In this document: one piece after another, positions 56,090-64,000 of the stretch
Layout of the letters: each line of letters starts with the position of its first letter
How positions within the stretch are numbered: the first letter of the stretch is position 1
Origin: Mycolicibacter icosiumassiliensis
GTDB taxonomy: Bacteria > Actinomycetota > Actinomycetes > Mycobacteriales > Mycobacteriaceae
Length of the DNA: 64,000 nucleotides
Assembly: GCF_900078685.2 (NCBI RefSeq)
Contig: NZ_LT546166.1
Coordinates: forward strand, 1,539,467 to 1,603,466
Reading direction: 5' to 3'
Notes under the pieces: generated by a model
The model's input: the letters and a program-made list of their open reading frames with translations, nothing else
Databases searched by the model: none
What the model was told of the DNA's origin: nothing
Position numbers and translations under genes: made by a program

Positions 56090-56869
56090 ATGCCGCCGTT
56101 TGGCCTAGGCGAGACCATGAAGCTTCGCCGCATCGGGGACGACGGCACACCTACAGAGTTCGACATCAAAGCCCAGGACTTAGGACCTGCGCACGGCATC
56201 ACATTCAGCGTTGATGCTGACGTCGAAGTCGGCGATGAGATCACCCACACCCTGCCGAACGGCAAAACCAAGACGATGCGGCTTCTTGAGGTGCAGGTGA
56301 ATCAGAGTCCGTTTGGCCGCGGCAGCAGGTTGGACCATACGGCTGCGAAGTACGAGGTTGTTTCAGCTAAGGCAGTTGCCCGGCCGCCGACGCCGGTTAA
56401 CGTGCCCGGCTTGCACCCGTTGGTCTCAGCTGCGAGCGGATCGCAAGTCGCGAATGGTCACTACGACGACGCAGTTTTTAATGCTTTCAAGGCTGTTGAG
56501 GACCGCGTCAAAAAGCTGACGGGGCAATCCGATATCGGCAAGCGGCTCATGACAGCTGTGTTTAACGAACAAAGCCCTCAGCTGGACATCACATCGGATA
56601 ACGCAGACAACGACCAGAAGAACGATGAGCGAGAAGGCTACAAGTTCTTGTTCATGGGGTGCGCGCAGGCGCTGCGGAATACACGCGGGCATGGACCAAA
56701 TCTCCAGACCGGGAAGCACGAGGCTATTGAGATGCTGGCCACCGCCAACCTTCTGATGCGGGCGCTCGATCGAGCCGAAAAGCGGCTTCCCCAAAAGCAG
56801 TTCAAACAGCCTATGCAGAAGCTTCCTCAGGGGATCGGTCGGTTTTCTCCTCCGTCATTTAGGCCATGA
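56090..56869 (+). CDS. TIGR02391 (Ymh-type) domain protein
   Basis: 259 residues from ATG 56090 after GGAGGA. The N-terminal 90 residues form a beta-rich domain (TFSVDADVEVGDEITHTLPN). The C-terminal 120 residues are the TIGR02391/Ymh helical domain: SGSQVANGHYDDAVFNAFKAV, EDRVKKLTGQSDIGKRLMTAVF, EGYKFLFMGCAQALRNTRGHG. This domain is common in abortive-infection and other accessory loci. No partner gene is coupled to it. Codon and GC content look lower than in the flanking core genes, suggesting transfer. Confidence 0.75.
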   Translation: MPPFGLGETMKLRRIGDDGTPTEFDIKAQDLGPAHGITFSVDADVEVGDEITHTLPNGKTKTMRLLEVQVNQSPFGRGSRLDHTAAKYEVVSAKAVARPPTPVNVPGLHPLVSAASGSQVANGHYDDAVFNAFKAVEDRVKKLTGQSDIGKRLMTAVFNEQSPQLDITSDNADNDQKNDEREGYKFLFMGCAQALRNTRGHGPNLQTGKHEAIEMLATANLLMRALDRAEKRLPQKQFKQPMQKLPQGIGRFSPPSFRP

Positions 56870-56894
56870 TTGAGAACCCTCTGGCTGGATATAG

Positions 56895-57015
56895 CTAGCC
56901 GCGCTTGCGCTTGTGGTTGGCGGTACTCTTCGCCGCCTTGCCGACCTTGCCCTTACCGGCTCGGGCCTCCTTGGCGAACTTGGCGCTGCGCGGCCTGCTT
57001 CTTGGTGGCCGTCGT
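56895..57015 (-). pseudogene. lysine-rich small protein remnant
   Basis: Minus-strand sequence reads TTATKKQAAQR, then after a one-base shift AKFAKEARAGKGKVGKAAKS and TANHKRKRG to TAG 56895. An ACG stands where a start codon would be expected, after GAGAGG. A short basic protein of about 40 residues, probably phage or island derived, seems to have lost its start and frame. Confidence 0.3.
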
Positions 57016-57085
57016 GGGTTCCTCTCGTTGGCAGCCGGGGCGGGTTGGAAAGGAGGAACCAACCGCCCCGGCCGCGTCTGGGGCT

Positions 57086-57385
57086 TTACCGCGCTATTTG
57101 GTCGCCGGGGTACCCGCGAGCCTCGTCACGTGGCCGGCGCTTCTGCCGGGGCGTGAGCGATAGCCCGTGGAGTTCTACCTGCGGACACTTCGGCATGTAC
57201 TGGCCGCCCATCGACGGCGGTAGCCCGTTGGCGTGCGGCGCTACTAGGCCCTCGCCCCAGCTGAACTCTGTGAGGCCGGTCTCGGCCTGGCCGGTGAGTG
57301 GTTGGCGTGAGCTGGCGTAGAACTGCCTTTTCCTGGGCGGTGGTTCCCGCCAAGGCTCGGGGGCATGAACACCGGCCACGATCAC
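57086..57385 (-). CDS. hypothetical protein fragment upstream of IS3
   Basis: About 99 residues from GTG 57385: VIVAGVHAPEPWREPPPRKRQ, then LTEFSWGEGLVAPHANGLPP, SMGGQYMPKCPQVELHGLSL, TPRQKRRPRDEARG. The composition is more protein-like than neighbouring frames and ends basic. No family is recognised. The IS3 end lies 113 bp upstream, so the N-terminus may have been removed. Confidence 0.3.
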   Translation of the reverse strand: MIVAGVHAPEPWREPPPRKRQFYASSRQPLTGQAETGLTEFSWGEGLVAPHANGLPPSMGGQYMPKCPQVELHGLSLTPRQKRRPRDEARGYPGDQIAR

Positions 57386-57527
57386 GTCGCAATCGTCGTC
57401 GGCGCGGCGTAGCTGACAGTCTGGGCGATCTGGCAGACCACCGCCGCGCCCCGGTGCCGAGTTCCTACGCCGAACCCCCTGGCGAAGAAGCTGTCTGTGA
57501 ACCGTCCCGGGTTTGATGCGCACCCGG

Positions 57528-57860
57528 TTACTGGTGTGCCGCCTGTTGAGCATCGGCTTGTTGATCATAGTAAGCGGTCTCGTACTCGGCTGGTGGGATT
57601 CGGCCGAGGCGGTGCATGAGCCGGCTGGTGTTGTACCAGTGCACCCAGTCAGCGGTGAGTAGCTCCACGTCGGACAGCCGGTGCAGGGGGCCACGCCGAA
57701 ATGGTGCGTCGTCACGGACGGCTTCGGTCTTGTAGAGGCCGATGGTGGTCTCGGCCAGCGCGTTATCGTAGGCGTCGCCGACCGAGCCAATCGATGCCAC
57801 CAGTCCGGACAACGACAGGGTCTCCCCGAACCGCACCGACGTGTATTGACCGGGTTCAAC
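57528..57860 (-). pseudogene. IS3 orfB transposase, 3' fragment
   Basis: Minus-strand frame begins EPGQYTSVRFGETLSLSGLV, then SIGSVGDAYDNALAETTIGL, HWYNTSRLMHRLGRIPPAEYE: the C-terminal integrase core of an IS3 transposase, containing the catalytic Glu after DNALAE. The first two acids lie in the missing part. Confidence 0.8.
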
Positions 57861-58617
57861 TGATGGATGCAACACCGGCTTGTCGGAGTGAGAGTAGCTG
57901 CTCGTTGAATGCTTCGGCGGGTGTCTTCCAGCCGAGTCTCTTTCGGGGCCTGGTGTTCAGTGCGTGAGCGACTGCCTAGATCTCCTCTGCGGACCACCGA
58001 GAGAGATCGGTGCCTTTCGGAAAGTACTGGCGTAGAAGGCCATTGGGGTTCTCGTTCGTGCCGCGTTGCCAAGGGGACTGGAGGTTGGCGAAAAAGACGG
58101 GGATGCCGATCTCGATCTGGAACTGGGCGTGGGCTGACATCTCCTTTCCTCGGTCCTAGGTCAGCGACCGGGCGAGTTGCTCGGGCAGGGTCGACATGGT
58201 GTTGGCAAGGGTGTTTTTCATCGTGAGTGCGCCGTAGCCGGCCAGAGCCGGGCCGTTCTTCGGGGTTTCCTTGTGCCGATAGCCCTCCTCGCGGGGGAGG
58301 TGGACCAGCATCGTGTATCTGGTCGTGCGCTCGACGACAGTGCCGATTGCCGAGCGCCCCAGACCGATCAGGAGATCGCCCTCCCCATGGCCTGGAACAG
58401 CGCGGTCCTCGGCCTCTGCGGGCCCGTTGGCTGATCAGCGTCTCAGGGGTGACGTGGGCCCAGGTCTTTCGCCGTGATCGTTCCCGCGGCGCTTTGAGTG
58501 CGCGTCCGGTGCGTAAGCACCAGACCAGTTCACGTTTGAGCGCGCCACGGCCCTGGATGTAGAGCGATTGGTAAATCGCCTCGTGGCTGATGCGCACGGA
58601 ATCGTCCTCGGGGAAGC
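57861..58617 (-). pseudogene. IS30-family transposase remnant
   Basis: Starts within the protein: EDDSVRISHEAIYQSLYIQG, RGALKRELVWCLRTGRA. After a frame change it continues [21 protein letters not shown], then PWQRGTNENPNGLLRQYFP, KGTDLSRWSAEEI, an internal stop (TAG), and ALNTRPRKRLGWKTPAEAFN to its normal end. The N-terminal HTH is missing; with a frameshift and a stop it is dead. Confidence 0.75.
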
Positions 58618-58750
58618 CAGGCGTAGAAGGTTCTCGGGACGATTGCACAGTCGTGCTCGTACAGCACGCGGCAGATCGGAACGACCCCGAACCGAGCACG
58701 ATGCTCGGCGATGAACGCACAGATCAGCGGTGTCGCGGGTCGCTCTCCCG
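58618..58750 (-). pseudogene. IS3 orfB transposase, 5' fragment
   Basis: In the frame offset from orfA: LICAFIAEHRARFGVVPICRV, LYEHDCAIVPRTFYAWL, the conserved opening of IS3 orfB, reached in intact elements by programmed frameshifting from orfA. It breaks into IS30 sequence at about 58617. Confidence 0.7.
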
Positions 58751-59035
58751 CGCGAAGAAACTCGTTGCCGCCTTCAGTATTTCGATGGTCTGCTCAAGCT
58801 CACGGTTCTTGCGCTTGAGTTCCCGGTTCTCGCGTGCGATTTCGCTGGAAACCCCGTCGCGCTGCCCGGCGTCAACCTCGGTCTGGGTCACCCACCGGCG
58901 CAGCGTGTCCGCCGACACGCTCAACCGTTTTGCGGCCGCGGCGATGCAGGCCGTCCTGGTGTCGTAGTCCTGCTCATGGTCGGCGACCAACCGCACCGCC
59001 CGCGCCCTGAACTCGTCGTCGTATTTCTTCGGCAT
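58724..59035 (-). CDS. IS3 orfA
   Basis: 103 residues from ATG 59035. HTH of the IS3 orfA type: KKYDDEFRARAVRLVADHEQ, AAAAKRLSVSADTLRRWVTQ; followed by a leucine-zipper-like coiled coil ENRELKRKNRELEQTIEILK and FFARES. DNA-binding half of the IS3 transposase; with orfB disrupted it cannot drive transposition. Confidence 0.85.
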   Translation of the reverse strand: MPKKYDDEFRARAVRLVADHEQDYDTRTACIAAAAKRLSVSADTLRRWVTQTEVDAGQRDGVSSEIARENRELKRKNRELEQTIEILKAATSFFARESDPRHR

Positions 59036-59090
59036 GATGCGCCTTACCTTCCCTCGAAATAAGGTATGCATCAAAGCCGGGGCGGTTCAG

Positions 59091-59487
59091 GTAGGACACG
59101 CGTAACCAGTGGAACCAGCCACGCCACACTTGGTCGGACCCGTTGGACCTCGGCGGGTTCTACAGCAAGATCGCCTGGCCAGCCTTGGAGGCGGTCGGAT
59201 TGCCGGCCAGCCGACCTGCCTACACCGCCGAGGACGGCACCGCCGTACCTGCCGTCAAAGGCGTTCGCTTGCACGACTTGCGACACACAGCGGCAGTGCT
59301 GTGGCTGACCAATGGCGTTCACTTCATGCAGGTAGCAAAGTGGTTGGGGCACAGCAGCTACGTGCTAACGCTGACCACCTACGCCAACTACATTCCCGAG
59401 GTCGAAACCGAAAATCCATTGCCCGAACGCGTTGTACCGGTAGCGAAGCTGAAAGTGGTCAATCTGTTTGGTCGTCCGATTGCCTAG
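59091..59487 (+). pseudogene. tyrosine integrase, C-terminal remnant
   Basis: Open in frame from the IS3 boundary: LDLGGFYSKIAWPALEAVGLP, then HDLRHTAAVLWLTNGVHFMQ (HxxR box), VAKWLGHSSYVLTLTTYANYI (GH and nucleophile Tyr). The N-terminal DNA-binding part and first Arg were removed by the IS. It is probably the integrase of the island that lies between accD5 and birA. Its 3' end overlaps the converging DUF4062 gene by 29 bp. Confidence 0.8.
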
Positions 59488-60529
59488 GCGTGTCGTCGAT
59501 ATTGCGCCGAATAGCCCGGAGAAATGTGAGGTGTCGATCGCCCTTGTTGGTGAGAGCCAGGTACTTGTTTGTGTCGTTGATTGGCCTCCTCTTCTGTCCG
59601 TTGTCGATCAGGCCGAGCGCACGAAACTGGACGCGAATCATGTCCCAGTGATCGTTATAGATATTGATTTCTCGATTGCTGAAGCCCTTGCAAGATTCCC
59701 TGTCATCGTCATTTAGCATCACGAAAGCATGGGTCGCCGCCCGTTGGCGTACGTCGTGTTCTATCGCCTCGTCAATCATGGCTGGGCCGATGTCGCCGAA
59801 CAATTCATCCCATGTGGTGCGCGCTTCTGCGTCCAACCGGTACTTCTGCCAACCGGTTTCCGACCTCTTCTGCCCAGTAACGACTACCGGGATGCTCACT
59901 TCGTCACTGCCCTGGGCGAGTTCCGAGGTGTCCTCCACCAAAGCGGATTGCGCACTCTCGCGCTCAGCTTCCGCCTTGGCCAATCGCTGCTTCAGTTCGA
60001 GCATTTCGCGCTCAGTCTCAACTGTCATTGCCTTATCGCCGCGTACCCATCCGATGCCTGGCTCTTTGCGGGTCAAGGCTACGAGGCTTAGCGCGACGTT
60101 GCCGCCGAGTTCCGCCGCACTCGTGAAGTACTTGACCGGGCGGCTCTCGACCTTCGTGCGAAACTCGGCGAGTTTCGCTCTCGCTTCGTCGTTCTGGTCA
60201 GTCTTCCCTGCCTCTATGCGCTCAGGGTCTTTGTGCAGGAAGCCGATCACCGGCGTCTTGGTCTCGATTGCGTAGTCATATTCACGTTCGGTATAACTGA
60301 TGCCTTCGGCGTTCATGCTGCCGTAGCGACCACCTACGACCACCACGTAGTAGTCGCTCTCGTCAATGACTCGCTTGATGAGGGTCCATTGATCCTCGTT
60401 GGCGGCCGGAAACATTTCCATCCCAGCCGGAAGATGTTCGAGGCCAAGGATCGCCTGGATTGCTGCGCCACGTTCATCAGCGAGGTCGTCGTAAGTCGAA
60501 CTGACGAAAACCTGGTATCGCTTATCCAT
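59459..60529 (-). CDS. DUF4062-domain protein, possible defence effector
   Basis: 356 residues from ATG 60529. The DUF4062 domain covers residues 1-about 90: RYQVFVSSTYDDLADERGAA, AGMEMFPAANEDQWTLIKRV, IDESDYYVVVVGGRYGS. It is followed by KTPVIGFLHKDPERIEAG, a coiled coil (EREMLELKQRLAKAEAERES), and a C-terminal alpha/beta region ending LALTNKGDRHLTFLRAI, like a winged helix. DUF4062 resembles TIR-like folds and often occurs in bacterial immunity proteins. Single gene beside an integrase remnant and a tRNA-like gene. Confidence 0.75.
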   Translation of the reverse strand: MDKRYQVFVSSTYDDLADERGAAIQAILGLEHLPAGMEMFPAANEDQWTLIKRVIDESDYYVVVVGGRYGSMNAEGISYTEREYDYAIETKTPVIGFLHKDPERIEAGKTDQNDEARAKLAEFRTKVESRPVKYFTSAAELGGNVALSLVALTRKEPGIGWVRGDKAMTVETEREMLELKQRLAKAEAERESAQSALVEDTSELAQGSDEVSIPVVVTGQKRSETGWQKYRLDAEARTTWDELFGDIGPAMIDEAIEHDVRQRAATHAFVMLNDDDRESCKGFSNREINIYNDHWDMIRVQFRALGLIDNGQKRRPINDTNKYLALTNKGDRHLTFLRAIRRNIDDTPRQSDDQTD

Positions 60530-60618
60530 GTGGCCATGATCGCATCCCCCGGCGACAACCTTGTACGTTCCAGAAGAGGCACGGAGCACCGGTAGTGGTG
60601 CTCAACGTGCCTCTTCCC

Positions 60619-60691
60619 AAACCTAGGCGGGATTCGAACCCGCACCCACCGCGTCGACAATGCGGCACTCTATCCGTTGAGCTACTAGGAC
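60619..60691 (-). tRNA. tRNA-Asp(GTC)-like gene
   Basis: 73 nt folding into a canonical cloverleaf: acceptor 7 bp with one mismatch (T-T) and one G-T pair; TA at 8-9; D stem GCTC/GAGT with GG in the loop; anticodon stem CCGCA/CGCGG with one A-C mismatch and loop TTGTCGA (anticodon GTC); variable TGGGT; T arm GCGGG, TTCGAAT, CCCGC. No encoded CCA. Its sequence differs from the usual mycobacterial tRNA-Asp as I recall it. Likely an accessory or island-borne tRNA, or one slowly decaying. Confidence 0.65.
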
Positions 60692-60835
60692 ATGCCCAGT
60701 TTATAGCCACCCGTCGGGGACTCGCGGGCGTGTCATTAAGCGTGTCGCGTGCCGCCGGTCGCCGCGAATACAGTGGACTGGCGAAGTCCCGGGCGTCTAG
60801 GTCAGGCGGCTAGCACTGGTGAGTAAGCTGGCGAA

Positions 60836-61648
60836 ATGAGTCTTGTGCCAAGGCCGCCGCTGGACGTAGCCGCTCTGCGAGCCGGGCTGACCGGGCCGAA
60901 TGGGCCGTGGCGCGCCGTGGATGTCGTCGACGAGACCGGTTCCACCAATGCGGATCTGTTGGCTCGCGCCGCAGCGGGCGAAGACATCGACGGAGCCGTG
61001 CTGTTGGCCGAACATCAGACGGCCGGCCGTGGACGTCACGGTCGACACTGGAGCGCCCCGGCGCGCAGCCAACTCTCGCTGTCGGTAGGAGTCGCCGCGG
61101 ACACCGTGCCGACATCGGGTTGGGGTTGGCTGACTCTGGCCACCGGTGTCGCGGTCGCCGATGCGATTGCCGACGTTTCGGACTTGCAGATCGGCCTGAA
61201 GTGGCCCAACGACATTCTCGTGGGCGACGGCAAGCTGGCCGGCATTCTCGCCGAGGTCGCCGCGCCACAGCGGGTGATCGTGGTGGGCCTCGGGCTCAAC
61301 GTGTCCATGACCGCCGAGGAGGCACCGGATCCCGCAGCGGTCTCACTGGGCATGCTCGGTGCCGCGGTGGTTGACCGAAACCTCTGGGCCGACAAGGTCC
61401 TTCGTCACCTCGCGGATCGGATCGCGGCCTGGCGGGCGGCCGGCGGGGCAGACGACGCGCTGGTGTCGGACTATCGGCGGCACAGCTGCACTCTGGGAGC
61501 TCAGGTGCGCGCCGACATACCCGGCGACCAGCGAGTGGAGGGACTCGCCGAGGCCATCGATGACACCGGTCGGCTGGTGATCAACACCGGGGATGGCACC
61601 GTCACGGTGTCGGCCGGCGACGTCACCCGACTGCGGCCCACCGGCTAG
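60836..61648 (+). CDS. birA: BirA, biotin--[acetyl-CoA-carboxylase] ligase
   Basis: 270 residues, no N-terminal HTH, so a monofunctional class I biotin ligase. Biotin/ATP motif GRGRHGRHWSAP with the catalytic loop (HQTAGRGRHGRHW), KWPNDILVGDGKLAGILAE with the conserved Lys, and VIVVGLGLNVS. A C-terminal SH3-like cap follows. It biotinylates AccA3 Lys566, encoded 9 kb away on the other strand; in other mycobacteria accD5 and birA are adjacent and divergent, here separated by the island. Confidence 0.95.
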   Translation: MSLVPRPPLDVAALRAGLTGPNGPWRAVDVVDETGSTNADLLARAAAGEDIDGAVLLAEHQTAGRGRHGRHWSAPARSQLSLSVGVAADTVPTSGWGWLTLATGVAVADAIADVSDLQIGLKWPNDILVGDGKLAGILAEVAAPQRVIVVGLGLNVSMTAEEAPDPAAVSLGMLGAAVVDRNLWADKVLRHLADRIAAWRAAGGADDALVSDYRRHSCTLGAQVRADIPGDQRVEGLAEAIDDTGRLVINTGDGTVTVSAGDVTRLRPTG

Positions 61649-61656
61649 GGCCGGCC

Positions 61657-62181
61657 GTGGGTTACCCGGAGAGCGTGCTGGCCGAGGACGAGCAGCTGGT
61701 GTTGCACCGGCACCCGCACGTCAAACGTCTGATTCTGCCGGTGCTGGCACTGCTGCTGGTCACCGCCTGCGCCGCGTTTGCCGCCGGGTTCGTCAACTCG
61801 CGGGTCTGGGATCCCACCGCCAAGAACGTCGTCTTCGGGGTGATCTGGGCGATCTGGCTGGTGGTATTCGGCTGGCTGACGCTGTGGCCGTTCCTGAGTT
61901 GGCTGACGACGCATTTCGTGGTCACCGACCGGCGGGTGATGTTCCGGCACGGGTTGTTGACCCGCAGTGGCATCGACATCGCTCTGGCGCGGATCAACAG
62001 TGTGGAGTTCGTGCACGGGTTCATCGACCGGATCTTGCGAACCGGGACGCTGATCATCGAGTCGGCATCAGCCGAACCATTGGAGTTCTATGACATCCCG
62101 CGCGTGGAGCAGGTCCACACGTTGCTCTATCGGGAGGTCTTCGACGGCTCCGATCCGAAGGTCTTTGACGGTTCCGGTTAG
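61657..62181 (+). CDS. PH-domain membrane protein (Rv3278c-like)
   Basis: 174 residues, GTG start 9 bp after birA. LAEDEQLVLHRHPHVKRLIL begins the fold. Two transmembrane helices: LILPVLALLLVTACAAFAAGF and VVFGVIWAIWLVVFGWLTLW. Then the bacterial PH (YdbS-like) domain: HFVVTDRRVMFRHGLLTRSGIDI, INSVEFVHGFIDRILRTGTLII (in part). Function unknown; conserved next to birA. It overlaps the converging GtrA gene by 4 bp. Confidence 0.85.
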   Translation: MGYPESVLAEDEQLVLHRHPHVKRLILPVLALLLVTACAAFAAGFVNSRVWDPTAKNVVFGVIWAIWLVVFGWLTLWPFLSWLTTHFVVTDRRVMFRHGLLTRSGIDIALARINSVEFVHGFIDRILRTGTLIIESASAEPLEFYDIPRVEQVHTLLYREVFDGSDPKVFDGSG

Positions 62182-62873
62182 GACGTCTTCGACAGACCGT
62201 CCGCCGGCGGTTGATGACGGGCCGGACGCCGGAACAGCGTCACCACGCCGGTATCCGGGCCGCCCTCCAGGGCGTCTTCGATCGCCTCAGCGAGCGCACC
62301 GGTCTCGATTGTCGCGTCCAGCGCGGCATCGGTACTACGGGCGAACTCGTCGGGAAAGACCCAGCGGCGGAACGCCCAGAACCGGAATGCCATCTGCAGC
62401 AGGTTGCCGACGATGTACGCCGAGACGAAGTCTGAGAGGTTCTCGATGGTCAACGACACCATCGGCACCCGCAGCCCAAGCACGTAGCTGGAGAACCACA
62501 ACGGGGCCATGGATAACACCACACCGACGCCGCTGACCCCGAAGAACAGCAGGGCCTCGTGGTGCCGCTCCCGGCCGCCCCGGTCTTTGAAACTCCACTC
62601 ACGGTTGAGGATGTAGGAAGCGATCACCGCGACAATTCCCGAGATGACCTTGGCGGTGACGGGCTTGGGCGAAAGGATCGTCAGCTTGAGGGTGTAGAAC
62701 AACGCGGAGTCGATGACAAAGGTGGTCGCGCCGACGATGGCGAACTTGATCAGCTCATGATGGCGTTCGGCCAGCGGACGGATCCCCCGCGGCAGGCGTG
62801 CGATCGTGGCGTCGGTAAAAGACACAAGTTGCCAGTGTACGGACTCGGCCCCATCTGCGCCTAACGACTGCAT
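62178..62873 (-). CDS. GtrA-family membrane protein (Rv3277-like)
   Basis: 231 residues from ATG 62873. GtrA-type membrane helices: ELIKFAIVGATTFVIDSALFY, VTAKVISGIVAVIASYILNREWSFKD, ALLFFGVSGVGVVLSMAPLWF and LSDFVSAYIVGNLLQMAFRFWAFRRWVF (all quoted in part). GtrA proteins are thought to help flip polyprenol-linked sugars or act in cell-wall glycan assembly. The open frame extends upstream but would overlap purK's leader on the other strand. Confidence 0.82.
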   Translation of the reverse strand: MQSLGADGAESVHWQLVSFTDATIARLPRGIRPLAERHHELIKFAIVGATTFVIDSALFYTLKLTILSPKPVTAKVISGIVAVIASYILNREWSFKDRGGRERHHEALLFFGVSGVGVVLSMAPLWFSSYVLGLRVPMVSLTIENLSDFVSAYIVGNLLQMAFRFWAFRRWVFPDEFARSTDAALDATIETGALAEAIEDALEGGPDTGVVTLFRRPARHQPPADGLSKTS

Positions 62874-62963
62874 AACGACCGCGCGGGCCCATGGCGCCGA
62901 CGCGCGCCGCGCGGCCGCGCCGCGCTTGCGATCGCCGCGTGCCGACGTGACACGATATTGCCC

Positions 62964-64000
62964 GTGCCGAACCCCCCAACCACGACGCCGCCTGCGGGCG
63001 GACGTAGCCCCCTCGTCGCCATGGTGGGCGGCGGCCAGCTGGCGCGGATGACCCATCAAGCCGCGATCGCGCTAGGGCAGCGGCTACGGGTGCTGGCCGC
63101 GGCGGCCGACGAGCCGGCCGCCCAGGTCACCCCCGACGTGGTGATCGGATTGCACACCGACCTCGATGCCCTGCGCCGGGTGGCCGCTGGGGCTACTGTG
63201 CTCACCTTCGACCACGAGCATGTCCCGGGCGAGCTGCTGGACCAGCTGATCGCTGAGGGCGTCAACGTCGCGCCGCCGCCGGCGGCGTTGCTGCACGCCC
63301 AGGACAAACTGGTGATGCGCCGCAAGCTATCGGCGCTGGGGGCGCCGGTGCCGCGGTTCGCCGCGATCGAGACGCCCGAGGATCTCGACGACTTCGCCGC
63401 GCTGACCGGTGGCCCGATGGTGGTGAAGGCGGCCCGGGGCGGCTACGACGGGCGCGGGGTGTCCATCGTTGATGACGTGGCCCAGGCCCGGGCGGTCGTC
63501 ACTGACTATCTGGCCGCCGGTGTGCCGGTGTTGGCCGAAGAGCGGGTCGCGATGCGCCGCGAACTCTCGGCGCTGGTGGCCCGGTCGCCGTTCGGCCAGG
63601 GCGCGGCGTGGCCGGTGGTCGAGACCGTGCAAGAAGACGGAATCTGCGTGACGGTGATCGCGCCTGCCCCCGACCTTTCGGGTGAATCGGCTTCTGCTGC
63701 ACAACAATTGGCGCTGCGTTTGGCCGATGAGTTGGGTGTGGTCGGGGTGTTGGCGGTCGAGCTTTTCGAAACCGTCGACGGGCAGTTGTTGGTCAACGAG
63801 CTGGCGATGCGCCCGCACAACTCGGGGCACTGGACCATGGACGGTGCTGCCACCAGCCAGTTCGAACAGCATCTCCGCGCGGTGCTGGACTATCCGCTCG
63901 GCGCCACCACGCCGGTGGCCGCGGTGACCGTGATGGCCAATGTCCTCGGCGCCCCGCAAACGCCCGCGATGACGATGGACGAGCGGCTGCACCACCTGTT
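62964..64000 (+). CDS. purK: PurK, N5-carboxyaminoimidazole ribonucleotide synthase (3' end beyond window)
   Basis: Open from GTG 62964 past the window edge, 345 codons seen. Pre-ATP-grasp GTG motif (VAMVGGGQLARMTHQAAIAL), then ATP-grasp VVKAARGGYDGRGVSIV and LLVNELAMRPHNSGHWTMDG with the metal-binding Glu/Asn. It converts AIR with bicarbonate and ATP to N5-CAIR in purine synthesis; purE probably follows outside. Divergent from gtrA, as in other mycobacteria. Confidence 0.95.
   Translation, partial: MPNPPTTTPPAGGRSPLVAMVGGGQLARMTHQAAIALGQRLRVLAAAADEPAAQVTPDVVIGLHTDLDALRRVAAGATVLTFDHEHVPGELLDQLIAEGVNVAPPPAALLHAQDKLVMRRKLSALGAPVPRFAAIETPEDLDDFAALTGGPMVVKAARGGYDGRGVSIVDDVAQARAVVTDYLAAGVPVLAEERVAMRRELSALVARSPFGQGAAWPVVETVQEDGICVTVIAPAPDLSGESASAAQQLALRLADELGVVGVLAVELFETVDGQLLVNELAMRPHNSGHWTMDGAATSQFEQHLRAVLDYPLGATTPVAAVTVMANVLGAPQTPAMTMDERLHHL

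Larger units (their letters stand above)
57498..59090 (-). mobile_element. IS3-family element rearranged with an IS30 fragment
   Basis: The outer ends are 22-bp inverted repeats beginning TGAACCG (57498-57519 and, inverted, 59069-59090) with 20 of 22 positions matching. Inside are IS3 orfA, the start of orfB, then most of an IS30 transposase, then the end of orfB. Neither orfB nor IS30 is complete. No target duplication is visible at the ends. Confidence 0.7.

Overview
The window is chromosomal DNA from a mycobacterium. It is high-GC, uses many GTG and TTG starts, and carries mycobacterial marker genes: an MPT63-like secreted antigen, the Hsp18 antigen, an F420-dependent oxidoreductase, an R2lox oxidase, CYP136, MmpL, and the accA3-sseA-maf-accE5-accD5-birA-PH-GtrA-purK block. 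That block has the order I recall for Rv3285 to Rv3276c of M. tuberculosis.

Layout. 1-6 kb holds a PAS-ANTAR regulator, an MPT63-like protein, a HemK-type methyltransferase coupled to a CDGSH protein, and a divergent MerR-regulator/hsp18/J-domain heat-shock locus. 4.9-7 kb has anti-sigma and stress genes. An IS607 element (7.05-9.36 kb) follows. 9.4-13.5 kb has ChaB, HAD, STAS, haem-oxygenase-like and F420 genes. 13.8-19.8 kb alternates TetR regulators with thioesterases, a hydrolase and a di-iron-like protein; two genes there are frameshifted. 20-27 kb is a minus-strand lipid/alcohol metabolism run (TetR, R2lox, SCP2-like, FadD, NDMA-type alcohol dehydrogenase, BtrH-like, transglutaminase-like). 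27-44 kb contains two transposase genes of different IS families, each split by a 3.4-3.5 kb element made of two overlapping tyrosine-recombinase genes. Between them lie fadE, cyp136, tetR and an mmpL gene. 44-49 kb is an accessory stretch with a DUF6932-like two-gene unit, HTH genes, and a catalytically depleted integrase-fold protein coupled to a DDE-like protein. 49-55.6 kb is the acyl-CoA carboxylase block. A 5 kb island (TIGR02391-type protein, IS3/IS30 chimera, integrase remnant, DUF4062 protein, tRNA-like gene) separates accD5 from birA. The window ends inside purK.

The most notable system is the pair of Tn554-like minimal elements (27992-31484 and 40381-43825). They are clearly related but diverged. 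They share end sequences and gene order, lie antisense to their host transposase genes, and are inserted with no target duplication: removing each one restores the host reading frame exactly. Next is the 46.6-49.1 kb pair with a 22-bp palindrome upstream. Several genes carry single-base indels in homopolymers (16159-16163, 17014-17020, 52948-52950). These look more like sequence errors than biology and should be checked before any gene is called a pseudogene.
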